Shown here piece after piece: positions 11,658-23,601 of a stretch of 64,000 nucleotides of DNA. Made by a program: the position numbers and the translations under genes. The notes beneath the pieces were generated by a model. That model saw only the letters and a program-made list of their open reading frames with translations, did not search any database and was not told where the DNA came from. The DNA lies in NCBI GenBank assembly GCA_003667245.1, contig RCNN01000496.1, forward strand, positions 62,001-126,000, read 5' to 3'. Origin of the DNA: Heterostelium multicystogenum (Eukaryota > Evosea > Eumycetozoa > Acytosteliales > Acytosteliaceae). How positions within the stretch are numbered: the stretch's first letter is position 1; the number at the start of each line of letters is the position of its first letter.

Positions 11658-11734
11658 AATAGTAGATAATCTATACATGTATTATATATATTAATAATAA
11701 GCAAAGTCATATTTTCGTTAAGATAGTTAATTCG

Positions 11735-13925
11735 TTAGCTAAGTTTATACACATGAATTAAGCAATCACTGGAACAAGATACAACTCTATTCTTCTGCTT
11801 GTTCCACTTTAAACCTTCGATTGAACCTAAATGTACTCTTTTACTATATACCTTTTTCTATAATACAGATTGCATATTGATTAGTAAAGACCAACAACAC
11901 ATAAATACTAAATATGTAGTTATCTAAGATTACCTTTGTTTCTAAATCAAAAGTAAATATCCAACCATTTTGAGTTGCACATATTACTTGATAGCTATTG
12001 TTGTTGTTGTTGTTATTGTTACTGCCATTTGAGGTCTTTTTAACTAATGATAAATATGTTACAGTATGCCATTCACCTACATCGTTTGTAGTTTGAAATT
12101 TAAGCTGCTCAAGCCAATTATTGCTGTCCCAAATTCTTATACTATGGTCATCTGCACAGCTTGCCAGTAGATTATCGTGCCAATCGACGCAAGTCACTGC
12201 AAGAGTATGCCCAGTCATGACTGAAACCTGTGTACCATCGGAGACATTCCAAACCGCAATGGTTTGATCTTCCGAGCAAGTTGCAATCTTGTCGCCATCA
12301 TCATTAAAGCAGAGTGACCAAATCTCTGCGAAATGAATAATTGACCCAAACTTTAGATCCTGTTGTTCACCTGTCTTTGGTTGGTGAACCAGCTTCTTCC
12401 ATTGCAGTTTGAATTTGCTTTGAATGCTTAGTTTATAATCTTCGTCTACATCGACCTCCTCGTCAGGATCCTCTTCTGTACTACCATCACTCTTGTCGAC
12501 CGAGACATTACTTTCGTCGTATTTATAGATATATAGAACTCCACCGGTTGTACCAGCTGCTAGTAGATGCTGGAATTTGTCTTTACTAGCTGTATGCCAT
12601 TGGATTGCAGTGATGCCATCGTTTAGACTGTCGATGACGACTGACTTTTTGGTTTCTAGCGAGTAGTACATAAGCGAACCATCCATGAGTCCTAGTACTA
12701 TGAAATCGGATGGGCATCCCGTCCATGCCAAGCTACGAACAGGCACACCAAGTTGGTGAATCTGTATTGGTGAGGCACCGATATGATCATCTTCAATCGA
12801 CCAAATCATTAGGTTGCCGGCAAAGTCACCACAGGCAACCATCGACCCACTGTCATTGAAGTCGATACCGCAACAGGTGATTCGTGGAATTTCAAATGAT
12901 AGTAAGCAGGTATTATCGCTGATTTTTGCTCGACAATCGAGAGATTATGTAGACCTGACTCATCGAATATCCAGATGCGCTCATCTCTAACAGCCCATCT
13001 CATTGCATAGACAACTCCATGTGGATTCTTGATAGAGTAACAATTGATTCCTTCTTTTTCTTTGCTGTAGATGTATAGCATTGAGTTTGAAGAGGGGACG
13101 ATCAGCTGGCATTTCTCAGATGATGCATTGAAGAGCAGGTCTTTGACCAGCCCGCTTCCAGCGGTATCCATGTTCCATATGGTTTCGAGCGAGTCCATGT
13201 CAATGATCTGAATGGATCTACCACGGGTCAGTGCAATGGTGTTCATTCTTTTCGGATTGTCTTCTGCTCTTACTAAAGCCGTGCATCCTTTGCCAGGAGA
13301 CTCGAGCTTCTTCAGTAGCTCTCCAGTGCGCCAGTTGACACATAGTATCTCGATCTTATCTTCGCCCACTTTCATAGTACGTGCCTCCTGATATCCATCC
13401 TTTCCGACATCCTGACGTATCACCACCATTCGGTCGGCATCGAAAATCTCACCATAGAAATACAGATTGCCATCAAGCATACCCTCCAATTTCGCGGTTG
13501 GCACCTGCCCACCCATCTCAAACTTGATGACATACACACGGCAGTTGCCGTGCTCACTCGAGAGTGCAACATATACATCGCTGCCAACACAGTGGTACGA
13601 CAGATGCATAATCTTGATCGAATCATTTTGTATATCTTGATCGAGTGGAAGCTGGAAATCGACGAGTTTCTCCCAGTTTTCTGCGAATAGTGCAACCTCA
13701 CCTGAATACGATGCACTTAGGTAGTGGTTGGTTTGGGCAATTCGCACCAAAACAGGTAACGACATCCTTGTGTATTTGTTTAAAGAGCAATTGTTTTCCA
13801 CTTTTAACATCCCACTTGCAAACAGACGGTCCAATTGCAAGTGTTATTTGATATTCATTAGCATCATCGTTTATACATGATATATACCTAGATGATCCAA
13901 CACCAAACGAATGCAATAATTCCAT
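11735..13925 (-). CDS. WD40-repeat protein of unknown function
   Basis: A predicted protein of about 700 residues made of two WD40 blocks, probably a double beta-propeller scaffold. Exon 1 is 11934-13925, the intron 11858-11933, and the last exon 11735-11857 encodes the final blade (LGSIEGLKWNKQKNRVVSCS, ending VYKLS). Clear blades include IWSLCFNDDGDKIATCSEDQ and CVDWHDNLLASCADDHSIRI. An acidic insert (TEEDPDEEVDVDEDY) and an Asn run interrupt the second block. Frame breaks lie near 13725 and 12924; at the latter one missing A in an A run restores FEIPRITCCGIDFNDSGS. The start MELLHSF at 13925 is the first ATG of the open frame. I do not recognise an orthologue. Confidence 0.75.
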
Positions 13926-14202
13926 TCCAATATCTAACTAATAATACTAATTTAAGTTATCTTGTTTTGTTTTTGTTATTTGAACTCGAATATATATATA
14001 TATTGATGTTCACATAATTTATTCAATTAATGCAAATTTAACACTTAAAGTTAAAATCTTAAATTCCAAGTGAATGTTGGTGAATCACCACCACAACTAA
14101 TATCATTTTTAATATCCTAATACATTGGATTAGATGATTCAATATAGTATACATCTTTTTACTAATTACTATGTACTACATTACATAATTTAATTACTAA
14201 AT

Positions 14203-15543
14203 ATGTCATCTTTCTTTACGAATTTAATTGGTTTTAATAGAAATACAAATAACAATAATAATAATAGTATTGGTAACAATAGTAATGGTTCATTTACAAG
14301 ACCGTCTTTGCTATCTACCAGTTCATTCGATAGTTTCAATTGTTTCGATAAGGTTAGAATTGCAGTGGTTGGCGATACAACCGTGGGAAAAACATCATTG
14401 GTACATCTGATATGCAGGAATCAGGTTATAGACTCGCCATCATGGACATGTGGTTGCAATACAGATATCAAGGTATGAATGCAGCAGCAAGGCAAAAGTA
14501 GAAATATAGTTCATCAGGTATAGCATAGTCTAACGATAACGAATATCTACAGATACATGAATATCATTCAAAAGATTATTTCATTGAGTTTCTAGATGTT
14601 GGAGGCTCGGCTAAATATAAGATAACTAGATCACTTTTCTATAGTGGTATTAATGGTTTGATTGTAGTGTATGATGTGACGAATAAGAACTCATTGTCCA
14701 ACGTCAAGAAATGGATATTCGAAGTGTTGAATAAGGTATCAACATCCAGTGCCAATTGGTCACTAAAAGAAACAGAGAATCCCAAACTGCTTGAACTTGA
14801 AAATACAGTACACCAAAATAACAAAGCTCCAAGCATTCCACTACTGATTTTGGGCAACAAATCAGACCTTTATCATGATGGAAACTATATTCAAAATGAC
14901 AAGCTTGGTAAGCTAAGCATTACAGTTGTAAGTATCTTGTTTTTTTTTTTAGAAGTTACGAATCTATCTTTCTAACAATCCTTTAAATGGATGGTAATAG
15001 TCAGCACTGAAAGCTAATTGCTTTAAAAAAGAGTCGGATAACTATAATAAATTGGATCTATTCTTCAACAAGATTATTTCGAATATGCTCGCTGGATCGA
15101 AGAAAAGATCATTGGGTGGAATCTCACAGGGAGTGTTTAGTTTTAATGTAGTCACTCCATCAAACAATTCCAACAATACAAACAATGGATACGTTAAAAG
15201 AAGTAGCATCAATTTATCAAATGAATTCTACCCTCTTGTGGACCAGGAGTATCAACATAATAATCAGCAACCGAGCTTATCATCCTCAACAACCATAGAA
15301 AGACCACTTTATCTTAATAATCAAAATATTCATACATTACCATCTACACTTCCGCTTACAATTCACGATTTAAATGACGATGATAATGAAACCAATGTAT
15401 ATAGTTCTCAACCCAATATCCCATCAACTTCGCTTCCTACCTTTTTATCAACCAATAATAATAATACTAATGTGACAATATCACCAATACGTTCGCCACA
15501 CAGAACAAGGTCGACCTCCTTTGAAAGGAAGTGGAATAAATAA
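14203..15543 (+). CDS. rabl3: RABL3-type small GTPase with Ser/Asn-rich C-terminal extension
   Basis: Three exons join cleanly: 14203-14472, 14553-14927 and 15001-15543, giving 395 residues with no frame break. After an Asn-rich leader the G domain begins KVRIAVVGDTTVGKTSLVHL (P-loop GDTTVGKT). SPSWTCGC matches the NPSWTVGC segment of RABL3. LDVGGSAKY is the G3 region, where RABL3 proteins also have DVGG. NKSD is G4 and SALKANC G5. YSGINGLIVVYDVTNKNS is likewise typical. Nearly half the protein is a tail of Asn, Ser and Thr with SPIRSPHRTRSTS, a possible phosphorylation region. RABL3 lacks the usual Rab prenyl cysteines, as here. Animal RABL3 acts in membrane traffic and prenylation control; the role here is inferred. 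Confidence 0.88.
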
Positions 15544-16304
15544 AAATAGGTTTGTTTTTATAATACTAGGTTAATTTTACACTTATACATAGTTGTTAAT
15601 TTATACAAATGTTGATTAGGAGATAATATTTCCATAATTTTCTTTATTTTGCTACAGGTAACTGTTTAAAGGCACTGGAAACACAGGTAAAATCAAAAAT
15701 CAGGGATGATATTCCTTTACAATTAGGGACCCTGAATGATCTAAAAAAAATCTACATTAACAACTTTATTTCTCCCATTTTTGGTTCTATACATTTATTT
15801 TTAACTATACTCAATTGTTGACACAGACTGATCTACAAAAATACATCCTTTATTTTAAACTAATTTTTATCGTCAAAGGATTGAAGTAAACCTCATTAAA
15901 ATTCAAGTTACTAAAGATCTCTTGGAAGTTTGACTTAAGTTTTGAACAGATAAGTATCTTCATTCACCCATTTAACTACTTTTTCTTCTTTGAACATAGA
16001 GAAAAACTAATAATAAATTACTTTTACTATTTTTAGATTTTTTATTTGTTTCACAAATTCTCCGGACATTAATCTTTTTTTAAGTGTTTTAAACCACTTC
16101 TTTTTTTAAAATCTTTGTCTTGCATAAAAATAGATATTTATTTAACTTGGAATAAAAAATAAAAGTTTCAAGTAATCCGGGATTTTGAGGATAGGGATCT
16201 TATAAATATTTAAAATGATGATCATTGATCAATACAAATCAAATCAATAACTATTAACTAAATAAATAATAAATATATTATAAAAACAAATTATTTAATA
16301 AAAC
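15544..16304. other. Intergenic region
   Basis: About 760 bp of AT-rich DNA between the RABL3 and FNIP genes. No open frame of interest, RNA gene or repeat recognised. Confidence 0.6.
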
Positions 16305-17941
16305 ATGGGTGTAAATTATAGTAAAGAAAATGATTCTTCCAAAAAGTTGGAGTCATTAAATGTCCAATTAGAAGGATCTAACTCCCAGAGTCTAAGTTTT
16401 AATTTCCTATCCACTCAACATTCAGATTCCAATTTTCAGTTCTATAGTGAAATCCTGTCTAAATCTTTATCTATTGGAGATAAGATTCAAATCCAACATA
16501 AAGAAAATGAAAACATGGATGTGTGTATCTCTGTGAAACCAAAATTCTCAATGTTTATTTGTAACAAAGAAGAAAAAGAGGATGAATACAATCAACATTA
16601 TGAGTATTATCAGGACTATGGTATGTTCACCCAATTACATTGATTGAAAATCATTATAATCATTTATTAATGGAAATTTTTAAAATAGAGAAATCTTTTC
16701 AACTTCCACAAATGGTTACTCATATCATTTTGTCTAAAAGTTTCAATTCTAATTTGAGTACATACTTTGGAGAAAAGTTGTACGACTCCAATGTTGTATC
16801 TATTGTTTTTGGTAAAGCTTTCAATCAACCATTGGATGTCAAATGGCCACAAAAATTGGAATCCATCCATTTTGGTGAGGAATTTAATCATTCCTTTAAT
16901 GACAATACATTCCCTCCAACTTTATCAACCTTGGTATTGGGAAGAAACTTCAATCAGTATGAAAAAAGTATTGTCCCATCTAATCTTGAGGAGCTTCATT
17001 TCGGATATTTTAGAGATGCCAGAACACTACCACAGTCATTCATTAAATCAATTCCTTCAACTCTTAAATCTATTGGAGTTGTAACGATTGATTGGTTTGA
17101 TACTATTGTGAAAAACAACTTAACTTCTATTGAAAAAATTGACATTGGTGCTGAGACCCCAGAAACCTTAGAAAAAGGTTCAATTCCTATGACTATCAAA
17201 GAAATTTCCATTGCTTCTCATACAAACATCATGCCAGGAGCATTGCCATCTACTTTGGAGAAATTGAAATTGGGACTTGGATTTTTCAGTTCAACTAACC
17301 TATCATCTATTTTGCCAATGGAATCTAAATTAAAAACATTGGATCTTGGCCACAATAGACACTTGGATCAAATCAAAAAAGATACTTTACCAAGAAGTAT
17401 TAAACTAGTACTTCCACACTCATACAATCATCCATTGGAAGTAGGATCAATACCAAATTCTGTTGAAGTACTTGATCTTAAATACTCTTTCAATCAAGAG
17501 TTGGAACCTGGAGTCATTCCAAACTCTGTTAAAGTGCTACACCTCAGCTATGAGTTTAATAGGGTTTTGAATCCAGGAGTGATCCCAAACTCTGTTGAGA
17601 TACTCAATCTTCGAAACTATTCTCAGGATATAAAGAAGAATGCCATTCCTTCCTCTGTACACACAATCTCTATGAGTATCTCTTTCGAGGGTCAGATTAA
17701 CCTAAATCTATTGCAGAATCTTCCAGTCACTGTCCAAAATATCTTGATCAAAGAATACTCCAACCGAAAAGTTGTAATCAAAATTCAGAGAATTGATACC
17801 AATCGTTTCCTCGTGATTAATATTCACAAGAAAGCTACGATCAATGGTGGTTTCTACTCGATTGATTCTCTCGGTGCTTTACTAAAACAAATAGCCGCCA
17901 ACCCTGAAATATCCTCTAACCACTATCTTGTTAATGCTTAG
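16305..17941 (+). CDS. FNIP-repeat protein with predicted N-myristoylation site
   Basis: FNIP repeats are about 22-residue leucine-rich-type repeats greatly expanded in dictyostelids. From about residue 130 many degenerate units are visible, most clearly SFNQELEPGVIPNSVKVLHL and EFNRVLNPGVIPNSVEILNL, with the F-N-x-x-L-x-P-G-x-I-P-x-S/T core. The N-terminal region (MGVNYSKENDSSKK) is acidic and Ser-rich and carries no F-box or kinase domain, which many FNIP proteins have. The start MGxxxS with Lys at position 7 fits the N-myristoyltransferase consensus, so membrane attachment is predicted. A frame break near 16622 (YYQDYG to HPITLIENH) splits the N-terminal part. The C-terminus ends in a conserved-looking non-repeat segment (FLVINIHKKATINGGFYSID). 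Partners are unknown. Confidence 0.85.
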
Positions 17942-18174
17942 AATCTTTCTTATTGACCAAACCAAATCTGTAAATATGTATTATTAGTGTTGAAATAAAT
18001 AAATGTATTTGTATTGTTGTATTATAAGGATGTGGCGTTCTTTGTCCTGTATATAGATTCATACTAACCACGGTAGCACAGCAAACAATAGTTTTTTAGA
18101 AAGACATAGATTAAAGTTTGAAGGAGTGATCACTTATTTGTGATAGATATAAATTTATTCGATTTGATAGGTAG

Positions 18175-20006
18175 TTATCTTGATTCTAATTTAACACCAA
18201 AATCATTTGGATGTGTTGCCAAGCCAAATACTAAAATAAATTAGGATCTAATTAGAAGATTATCATCTTTGTCTAATATCAAGTAAACTTACCCTCTCCA
18301 TCATCCAATGTACTTCCTGTGGCAGAGGTAATCTTGAAGTTCAATAATATATTGGCAATAGCGACATAGATTTCATCGAGTGCAAGACTGAAATGAAAGT
18401 GTTAGTAAACTATAAGAGCGCAATTATGTAGATTACATACTGAAGTCCAACACAGTTTCTTGGTCCAATACTGAATGGCATCCAATATTCAGTATGATTA
18501 TTGGCTAAGAATCTCTCTGGAATGAATCTCTCAGGTTCGGTCCAATAGGTCTCGTCGTGATGGACAGCGTATATATTCATGAGTAATTGATCCTATTAAA
18601 GAAATTAGTACTAATTTCTGAAAATAGATTGAATTGTTACTTACACCTTTTTGGAATTCGTATTCACCAATGGTACAAGATTCTGTGCAAGCTCTTGGAA
18701 GACTAAGTGGTCCGATTGGTCTGATTCTCATAATCTCTCTGATAATTGCAGAAAATATATGGAGTATTGATTCTATGGGACAGTAATGCTTCTTTCTCAG
18801 TTCCAACTACAGATTTTATTTCCTGGTGTGCCTTTTCTTGGATCTGTGGATTATTGCACATATACAAGAAGAACCACAACATTGTAGTTGCACTTGTATC
18901 AGTACCAGCACTAATCATATCGGCGGCAATTCCAATGATATTCTTTTCCTTATCACCCTGGATAGTCAGCTGAGATAATTTGATCAAACAAATCTCTTGG
19001 ACTGAATTATACAGAAATTAATAAATATAATAAATTGAGGAATAGGTATATTTATACATACTTTTCAGGATCTAAAACCTTAAGATGTTCATAGTAAACT
19101 TGACGAAGATAGTCTCTAACAAGCTCTACATCTTTGCCCATAAAATACTTGACAATGGGTAAAGATAAGGGTTCGAGTATTTTAATAAAATCAAATGGAT
19201 TACCGGTACCGCTGAGCTCAAAGATACGATCCATTGGAAGAATAAGTTGATCCAATACTCTTCCAGTAACACCCTCATCATAGGAAATCTCTTCACTAAA
19301 GACCATCGAAAGAATAATGTTCAAAGAATATTTCTTCAAATGATTCTTTGGATAAAACTAAATATAACAAATCAATATTAATATTATTCCATTGCTAAGC
19401 AATTGATTCTGCATAGACTTACGAATTTCTCCAGTATTTTGGAATTCTTTGATTCTTTTGATCAAAAGACGAGTTTGTCTGTCGACATGGCTACCAACAT
19501 TTTTAAGCTTGAGCTTGGTGAATGCATTGGCAACAATATTACGATTGTTTTTCCACAAATCATAGTCTGACGATGAAAGATCTTGGTAACCATCACTGGC
19601 ATAATCCAAAGTTGGAGTATGAGGTCTGTCGGTGAACTTGTCAAAGTTCTTAGCCCAGATTTCACGAATCATAGCAGGATCATTCACTACAATAGTTCGG
19701 TAGTCACCCATGTAAATCTTAAAGACCTTCCCATACTTCTTTCCCCATTCGACAAAAGTTTTGTGAGGCAAAGCACCCAACGACAACAAACTTCCAACCA
19801 AAGGCAATTCCCATGGTCCTTTTAGCTTTTCATTTGGATTAAAGTTCTTTTTAATCTGAAATAATAGAGTAATCAAAAGTGATATATAGTTATTGATTAT
19901 GTTAGAATGAATCAGATGTGGTCCTTCCAGCTTTTCGACAAATACTTACAAATGAATATACCAGCAAGATCACAATGGTGATCAATGCAATAGATAGTAG
20001 ACCCAT
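18175..20006 (-). CDS. Cytochrome P450 monooxygenase
   Basis: Seven exons: 19950-20006, 19423-19855, 19062-19357, 18645-19001, 18441-18592, 18293-18387 and 18175-18230, giving about 481 residues. Exon 1 is a signal anchor (MGLLSIALITIVILLVYSF), placing the enzyme on the ER membrane. Then come the GPWELPLVGS hinge, the I-helix ADMISAGTDTSATTMLW (oxygen activation), the ExxR motif in REIMRIRP, the PERF segment and the heme loop FSIGPRNCVG with the cysteine ligand. Frame breaks occur at the exon 2/3 junction (T run), near 18988 and near 18760. The substrate cannot be inferred. It belongs to the microsomal group common in dictyostelids. Confidence 0.92.
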
Positions 20007-20451
20007 TCGATTCGATAAATTAACAAGTAAAGAACAAGGTTTATCTTAATTCTATCTTAGTATAATTTGTATCTGATTAATCAATTGAATTTTTTGGGTA
20101 ACTTATGAAAATGTGATGGTATTTAAATAGAAATTATTCAGTCAACACATCTGCTGATCACACTGACTAAATTTTTTTGATGATTATATCCTGAAACAAA
20201 AGTTGGATACATCCCTTCATGGGGTTATATATATTTTTAGATAACACTGGTTACATGTCTTTGATCAGTTTTTTATAAAAAAGAAATCGAGCAAATTAAT
20301 TAGAATTTTCCGTTTTTACTTTAAAATTGATCTAATCATGCGTTTTATTTAAGATCACAATCACTGAAATCATGTCAGTAGCATCAGCATGTCACCATAA
20401 AAACACCAATTGATCACGTAATTTAAAAGGGAAAATAAATTTTATTATTAA
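20007..20451. other. P450 promoter side and intergenic DNA
   Basis: AT-rich DNA upstream of the P450 and downstream of the small spliced gene. No further gene seen. Confidence 0.5.
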
Positions 20452-20764
20452 TTAATATCCTCTGTAGATAAAATAACCATGGAAATAAATCAATTTGTTT
20501 TTATAATAAGGGTCTGTCCTCAAGTACATTAGAGTGCCTCCTCCAAAGTAGCTTGCTTCATTGTTATCACCCTGAGCAATTGGTTGTTGCGACACTTGAC
20601 GGCTTATTAATCTTTGGCTAATCGAACCAAGTGTTAAACTATTGCTAATATTTGTAATTGAATCTGTTTGAATGAATAGATAAAATTAGTAAGTTTGAAT
20701 ATTCATTTTATAAATTATACTTGGATAAACTATAGATTTATAAATAATTACCTAAGATTGTCAT
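20452..20764 (-). CDS. Small spliced gene, 74 residues, hssA-like N-terminus
   Basis: Exon 1 is only 13 bp (20752-20764, encoding MTIL plus one base). The intron 20664-20751 has a GTAATT donor and a CAAACAG acceptor. Exon 2 (20452-20663) is open to a TAA. The protein starts MTILDSITNISNSLTLGSIS, resembling the MTLxSSISSISN start and early intron of the D. discoideum hssA/2C/7E small-protein family. It lacks their long Gly-rich body and has instead FGGG followed by a Tyr-rich end (FHGYFIYRGY). No frame repair is needed. Expression is likely developmental if the relationship holds, but that is an inference. Other possibility: a lineage-specific orphan. Confidence 0.6.
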
Positions 20765-22107
20765 TGTTTAGATTTCATTAAATTATCTATCTATGAATTA
20801 TGGCGTAGCATCTATTGCATAGATTTACATATAGTATAATTGGAAGGAGAATCCAAAACTCGTTTGTTGCAGGTGTTGGTTGGGTAGTTTTAAATCAATC
20901 ATTTTTGATCACCAAACAGTTCTACCTATCAACTCTATTGGATATTATTGTTTCTTTCAAATCTATAGATAAGATATCACTGTTATAACTACTAGTATTC
21001 GCTGCTATTGTTACGGACTAGATAGAACCTTTTTTAGACTTATTGACATTGTTAAGATGTATGTACAATCGTATCCAATTGAATTCATCATCTTTGCTAA
21101 AGCTGAAACAAACCAAAATGTATATCCCAATACATTTTAAAAAGAATCATATTTTCATGTCTGTTTGTTGATATCAAATTAATGTGTACTTATCACATAG
21201 ATGTAATAATGATTCAAATTAACTTTTAATATATATACTACTTAAATTCCAAATTTGAATAATATTGTAACTTAAGGGGGGGGTGATTATAATCAAATTT
21301 GGAATAACTCTACTACAGTACTATTACACTGTGGAGTAACATTTATATACTATAACTTCAGTGTGTGAATAAATTATTTAATTTTTGACAACCACACACA
21401 TAAGTTTATCTCTTTGAAGATATATACAACCCCATGGTCATTATAAATAATTATCCATTACTGATATAAATGATATATTGAAGTGAAAGATAAACTTGTT
21501 TAGCATCAAATAATCATAAACTTTTTCTCCTGATCTTTGCAGTATAATCCAATATCTGAACACATTTATCCAAATTTGTTGTTTTTTGATTTCAAATAAA
21601 TCCAAATAAAGAATCACTATGATTTTAATCATTTTTTATTTTCTTTTATTATTTCCAAATATATTTGGTTTTGACATATACAATTTATTCTATTTGTAAT
21701 AAAATGGATTTAAACATTATTTCCACACTACACCATCACATATTATTAAAGGAACCATTAGGTTTCCGGATTCAGAGTTAATCACCTATTTGATATTAAT
21801 CAATAAACATTCCAACATTATTAATATGATAAAGAATATAAGATTTAAATAAAGAAATAAAAGACTTAGATTTGTTATTAATAGATTTTTGTTAGTTTAT
21901 TAATTAATTAGTTTAAATCCTATATCTAAATCTTACCTTAGATTTGTTATTAATAAATATTGTTGTTAGTTTATTGATTAATAACAATCTAGGTTGATTT
22001 GATTGGTATTTATAATAGTAGGAAAACGTGGGTTTGTGAGTTATCAAAATTCCAGATTTTTACGAATGCCGAAATTCTTGGGAACAATAACTAACTATTC
22101 TACAATC
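20765..22107. other. Gene-poor AT-rich region
   Basis: About 1.3 kb with no supported gene. Open frames such as 21441-21632 have random AT-rich composition. A GGGGGGG run lies near 21276-21282. The right part holds the direct repeat listed separately. Confidence 0.55.
21867..21992. repeat. Direct repeat pair of about 45 bp
   Basis: Two copies start with TTAGATTTGTTATTAATA, at about 21867 and 21948, and continue with a similar TTGTTAGTTTATT segment. Between them lies TAAATCTTACCTTAGATTTG, whose reverse complement recurs approximately at 22108-22126 (CAATCTAAGGTAAGATTGA). The repeats therefore frame the hairpin element to the right. Confidence 0.6.
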
Positions 22108-22151
22108 AATCTAAGGTAAGATTGACTTTTCTACACAAGTTTGGACCACAC

Positions 22152-22246
22152 AAACTCAATAGCTCATTTATGGTGGTGCGAAACGACCTGTGACACCTCA
22201 ATCACAAATCTTCGTTTCGCACCACCATAAATGAGTGATTGAGTTT
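22152..22246. repeat. Long hairpin: 35-bp inverted arms, 25-nt loop
   Basis: Arm 22152-22186 (starting AAACTCAAT, ending GCGAAACGA) is the reverse complement of 22212-22246 except for one adjacent mismatch pair (AG against CA). The loop is 25 nt. Outside it a second inverted pair, TAAGATTGACT near 22117 and AGTCAATCTTA near 22264, extends the symmetry to about 160 bp. The arms have higher GC content than the surroundings. It could be a fold-back or MITE-like element, a small-RNA precursor or a structured ncRNA. Confidence 0.7.
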
Positions 22247-22464
22247 TGGTATTGAATATCTATAGTCAATCTTATATCTATACACTGATAGGATTTCACT
22301 TATAAGCTGTTAGTATTCTCCTATTCTTCATCATCGATTTTAGACACAACAGTTAGACATTCGCTGACAATGACCAAACCCCAAAGCATATAATCATTTG
22401 ATCAGACCTCATTGGTTGGTATGAGTTCAAAACCACGCTTGCGGGGTTTAAAACTTTAAAAAAG

Positions 22465-22535
22465 CTCCCTATCCGGGAATCGAACCCGGGGTTTCAGTGT
22501 GAAAGACTAATGTGTTACCACTACACCAATAAGGA
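22465..22535 (-). tRNA. tRNA-Glu (anticodon UUC)
   Basis: Read on the minus strand, the acceptor stem TCCTTAT pairs with ATAGGGA (one G-U pair). The D arm is GTGT-AGTGGTA-ACAC, the anticodon stem TTAGT/ACTGA with loop CTTTCAC gives anticodon TTC, and the T arm is CCGGG-TTCGATT-CCCGG. The discriminator is G at 22465. A run of six T follows (22458-22463 on the plus strand as A), a normal Pol III terminator. No intron. The LTR element begins 16 bp upstream of its 5' end. Confidence 0.95.
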
Positions 22536-22551
22536 TGTTGCTCTGATAAAA

Positions 22552-22748
22552 TGTAATGAAGTGATTATTCATTACAAGCATTCTATATATATGAACGATG
22601 TAAAACCATAATCATGCATCGTGTAAAAACTCGATAAATAGTCGAACGAAGAATAATAAAGATCACTTTTTCGTCTTGTCGTGTTTGACAATGATAATTC
22701 AGTATATATATATATAATAATATAGAGAATATAAGCCTCTATATTATA
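22552..22748 (+). repeat. Left LTR
   Basis: Starts TGTAATGAAGTGATTATTC and ends CCTCTATATTATA. It contains an internal short inverted repeat (GTAATGA...TCATTAC) and a TATATA tract. It matches the right copy at every position I compared. Confidence 0.85.
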
Positions 22749-23404
22749 ATGGCGACAACTGCATATTTTTCAAATTGGTAATTAGAGATAATTTTTGAAA
22801 AAGAGGGGGAGAGGAAAGAGATAGAGATACAGAATATTATATATCTAGAGATACATACTTTATTATTTCTTTTTATTCAGATATCGTATTTTTGTAATTA
22901 GATATATATTATTTTAGTTTTGTTAGTATTAGTTTTATTAGTTAGTTAGTAGTTATTGAGTTATTAGTTATATAGTTATTAGTAGTTATAGAGTTATTAG
23001 AGTCAGTTATAGTTATAGTATTAGTGTTAAGAGAACACTACAGGTTTTTTATATTTTGTTAGTTATACGAAGGATGTATAACCTAGAATAGTTTTATCAA
23101 GTTAATAGTGCCGAATTTAAGTAGTTAGATCATAGTTCAGTAATAGTTTCAATATTTAAATAGTTCAAGTAATCTATCAAATCTCCCAAATCTCTTTTTA
23201 CCAATCCAAACCAGACCCGAAGAAGAGGAACATGTAAAGTGCTGTCAAGAATCAAATAAGTGTGTACCGAGATCTTTCGTATATACCAAGTTAGTAACCA
23301 AGAATCAAGTCAAGTAGCCCAGAATCCAGTCAAGTTTCGTAAAGTCCATCGTTCATATCAATATTTTTTTCCGCCCTGACGCACCCTTTTAAAATAGGGG
23401 ATAT

Positions 23405-23601
23405 TGTAATGAAGTGATTATTCATTACAAGCATTCTATATATATGAACGATGTAAAACCATAATCATGCATCGTGTAAAAACTCGATAAATAGTCGAAC
23501 GAAGAATAATAAAGATCACTTTTTCGTCTTGTCGTGTTTGACAATGATAATTCAGTATATATATATATAATAATATAGAGAATATAAGCCTCTATATTAT
23601 A
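23405..23601 (+). repeat. Right LTR
   Basis: Same sequence as 22552-22748, followed by AAAATTTT. The preceding AGGGGATAT is a likely polypurine tract. Confidence 0.85.

Larger units (their letters stand above)
22552..23601 (+). mobile_element. Miniature non-coding LTR retroelement next to tRNA-Glu
   Basis: Two identical direct repeats of 197 bp (22552-22748 and 23405-23601) flank about 656 bp with no coding capacity. Directly after the left repeat is a primer-binding-site-like TGGCGACAACTGC. Just before the right repeat lies a purine-rich tract (AAAATAGGGGATAT). The flanks share TAAAA (22547-22551 and 23600-23604), a plausible 5-bp target duplication, although it overlaps the LTR end. Identity of the LTRs implies recent insertion or gene conversion. 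It would need proteins from an autonomous relative. Orientation is set by the order of PBS-like and PPT-like sites. Dictyostelid retroelements of several families are known to insert near tRNA genes, and this one fits. Confidence 0.75.
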
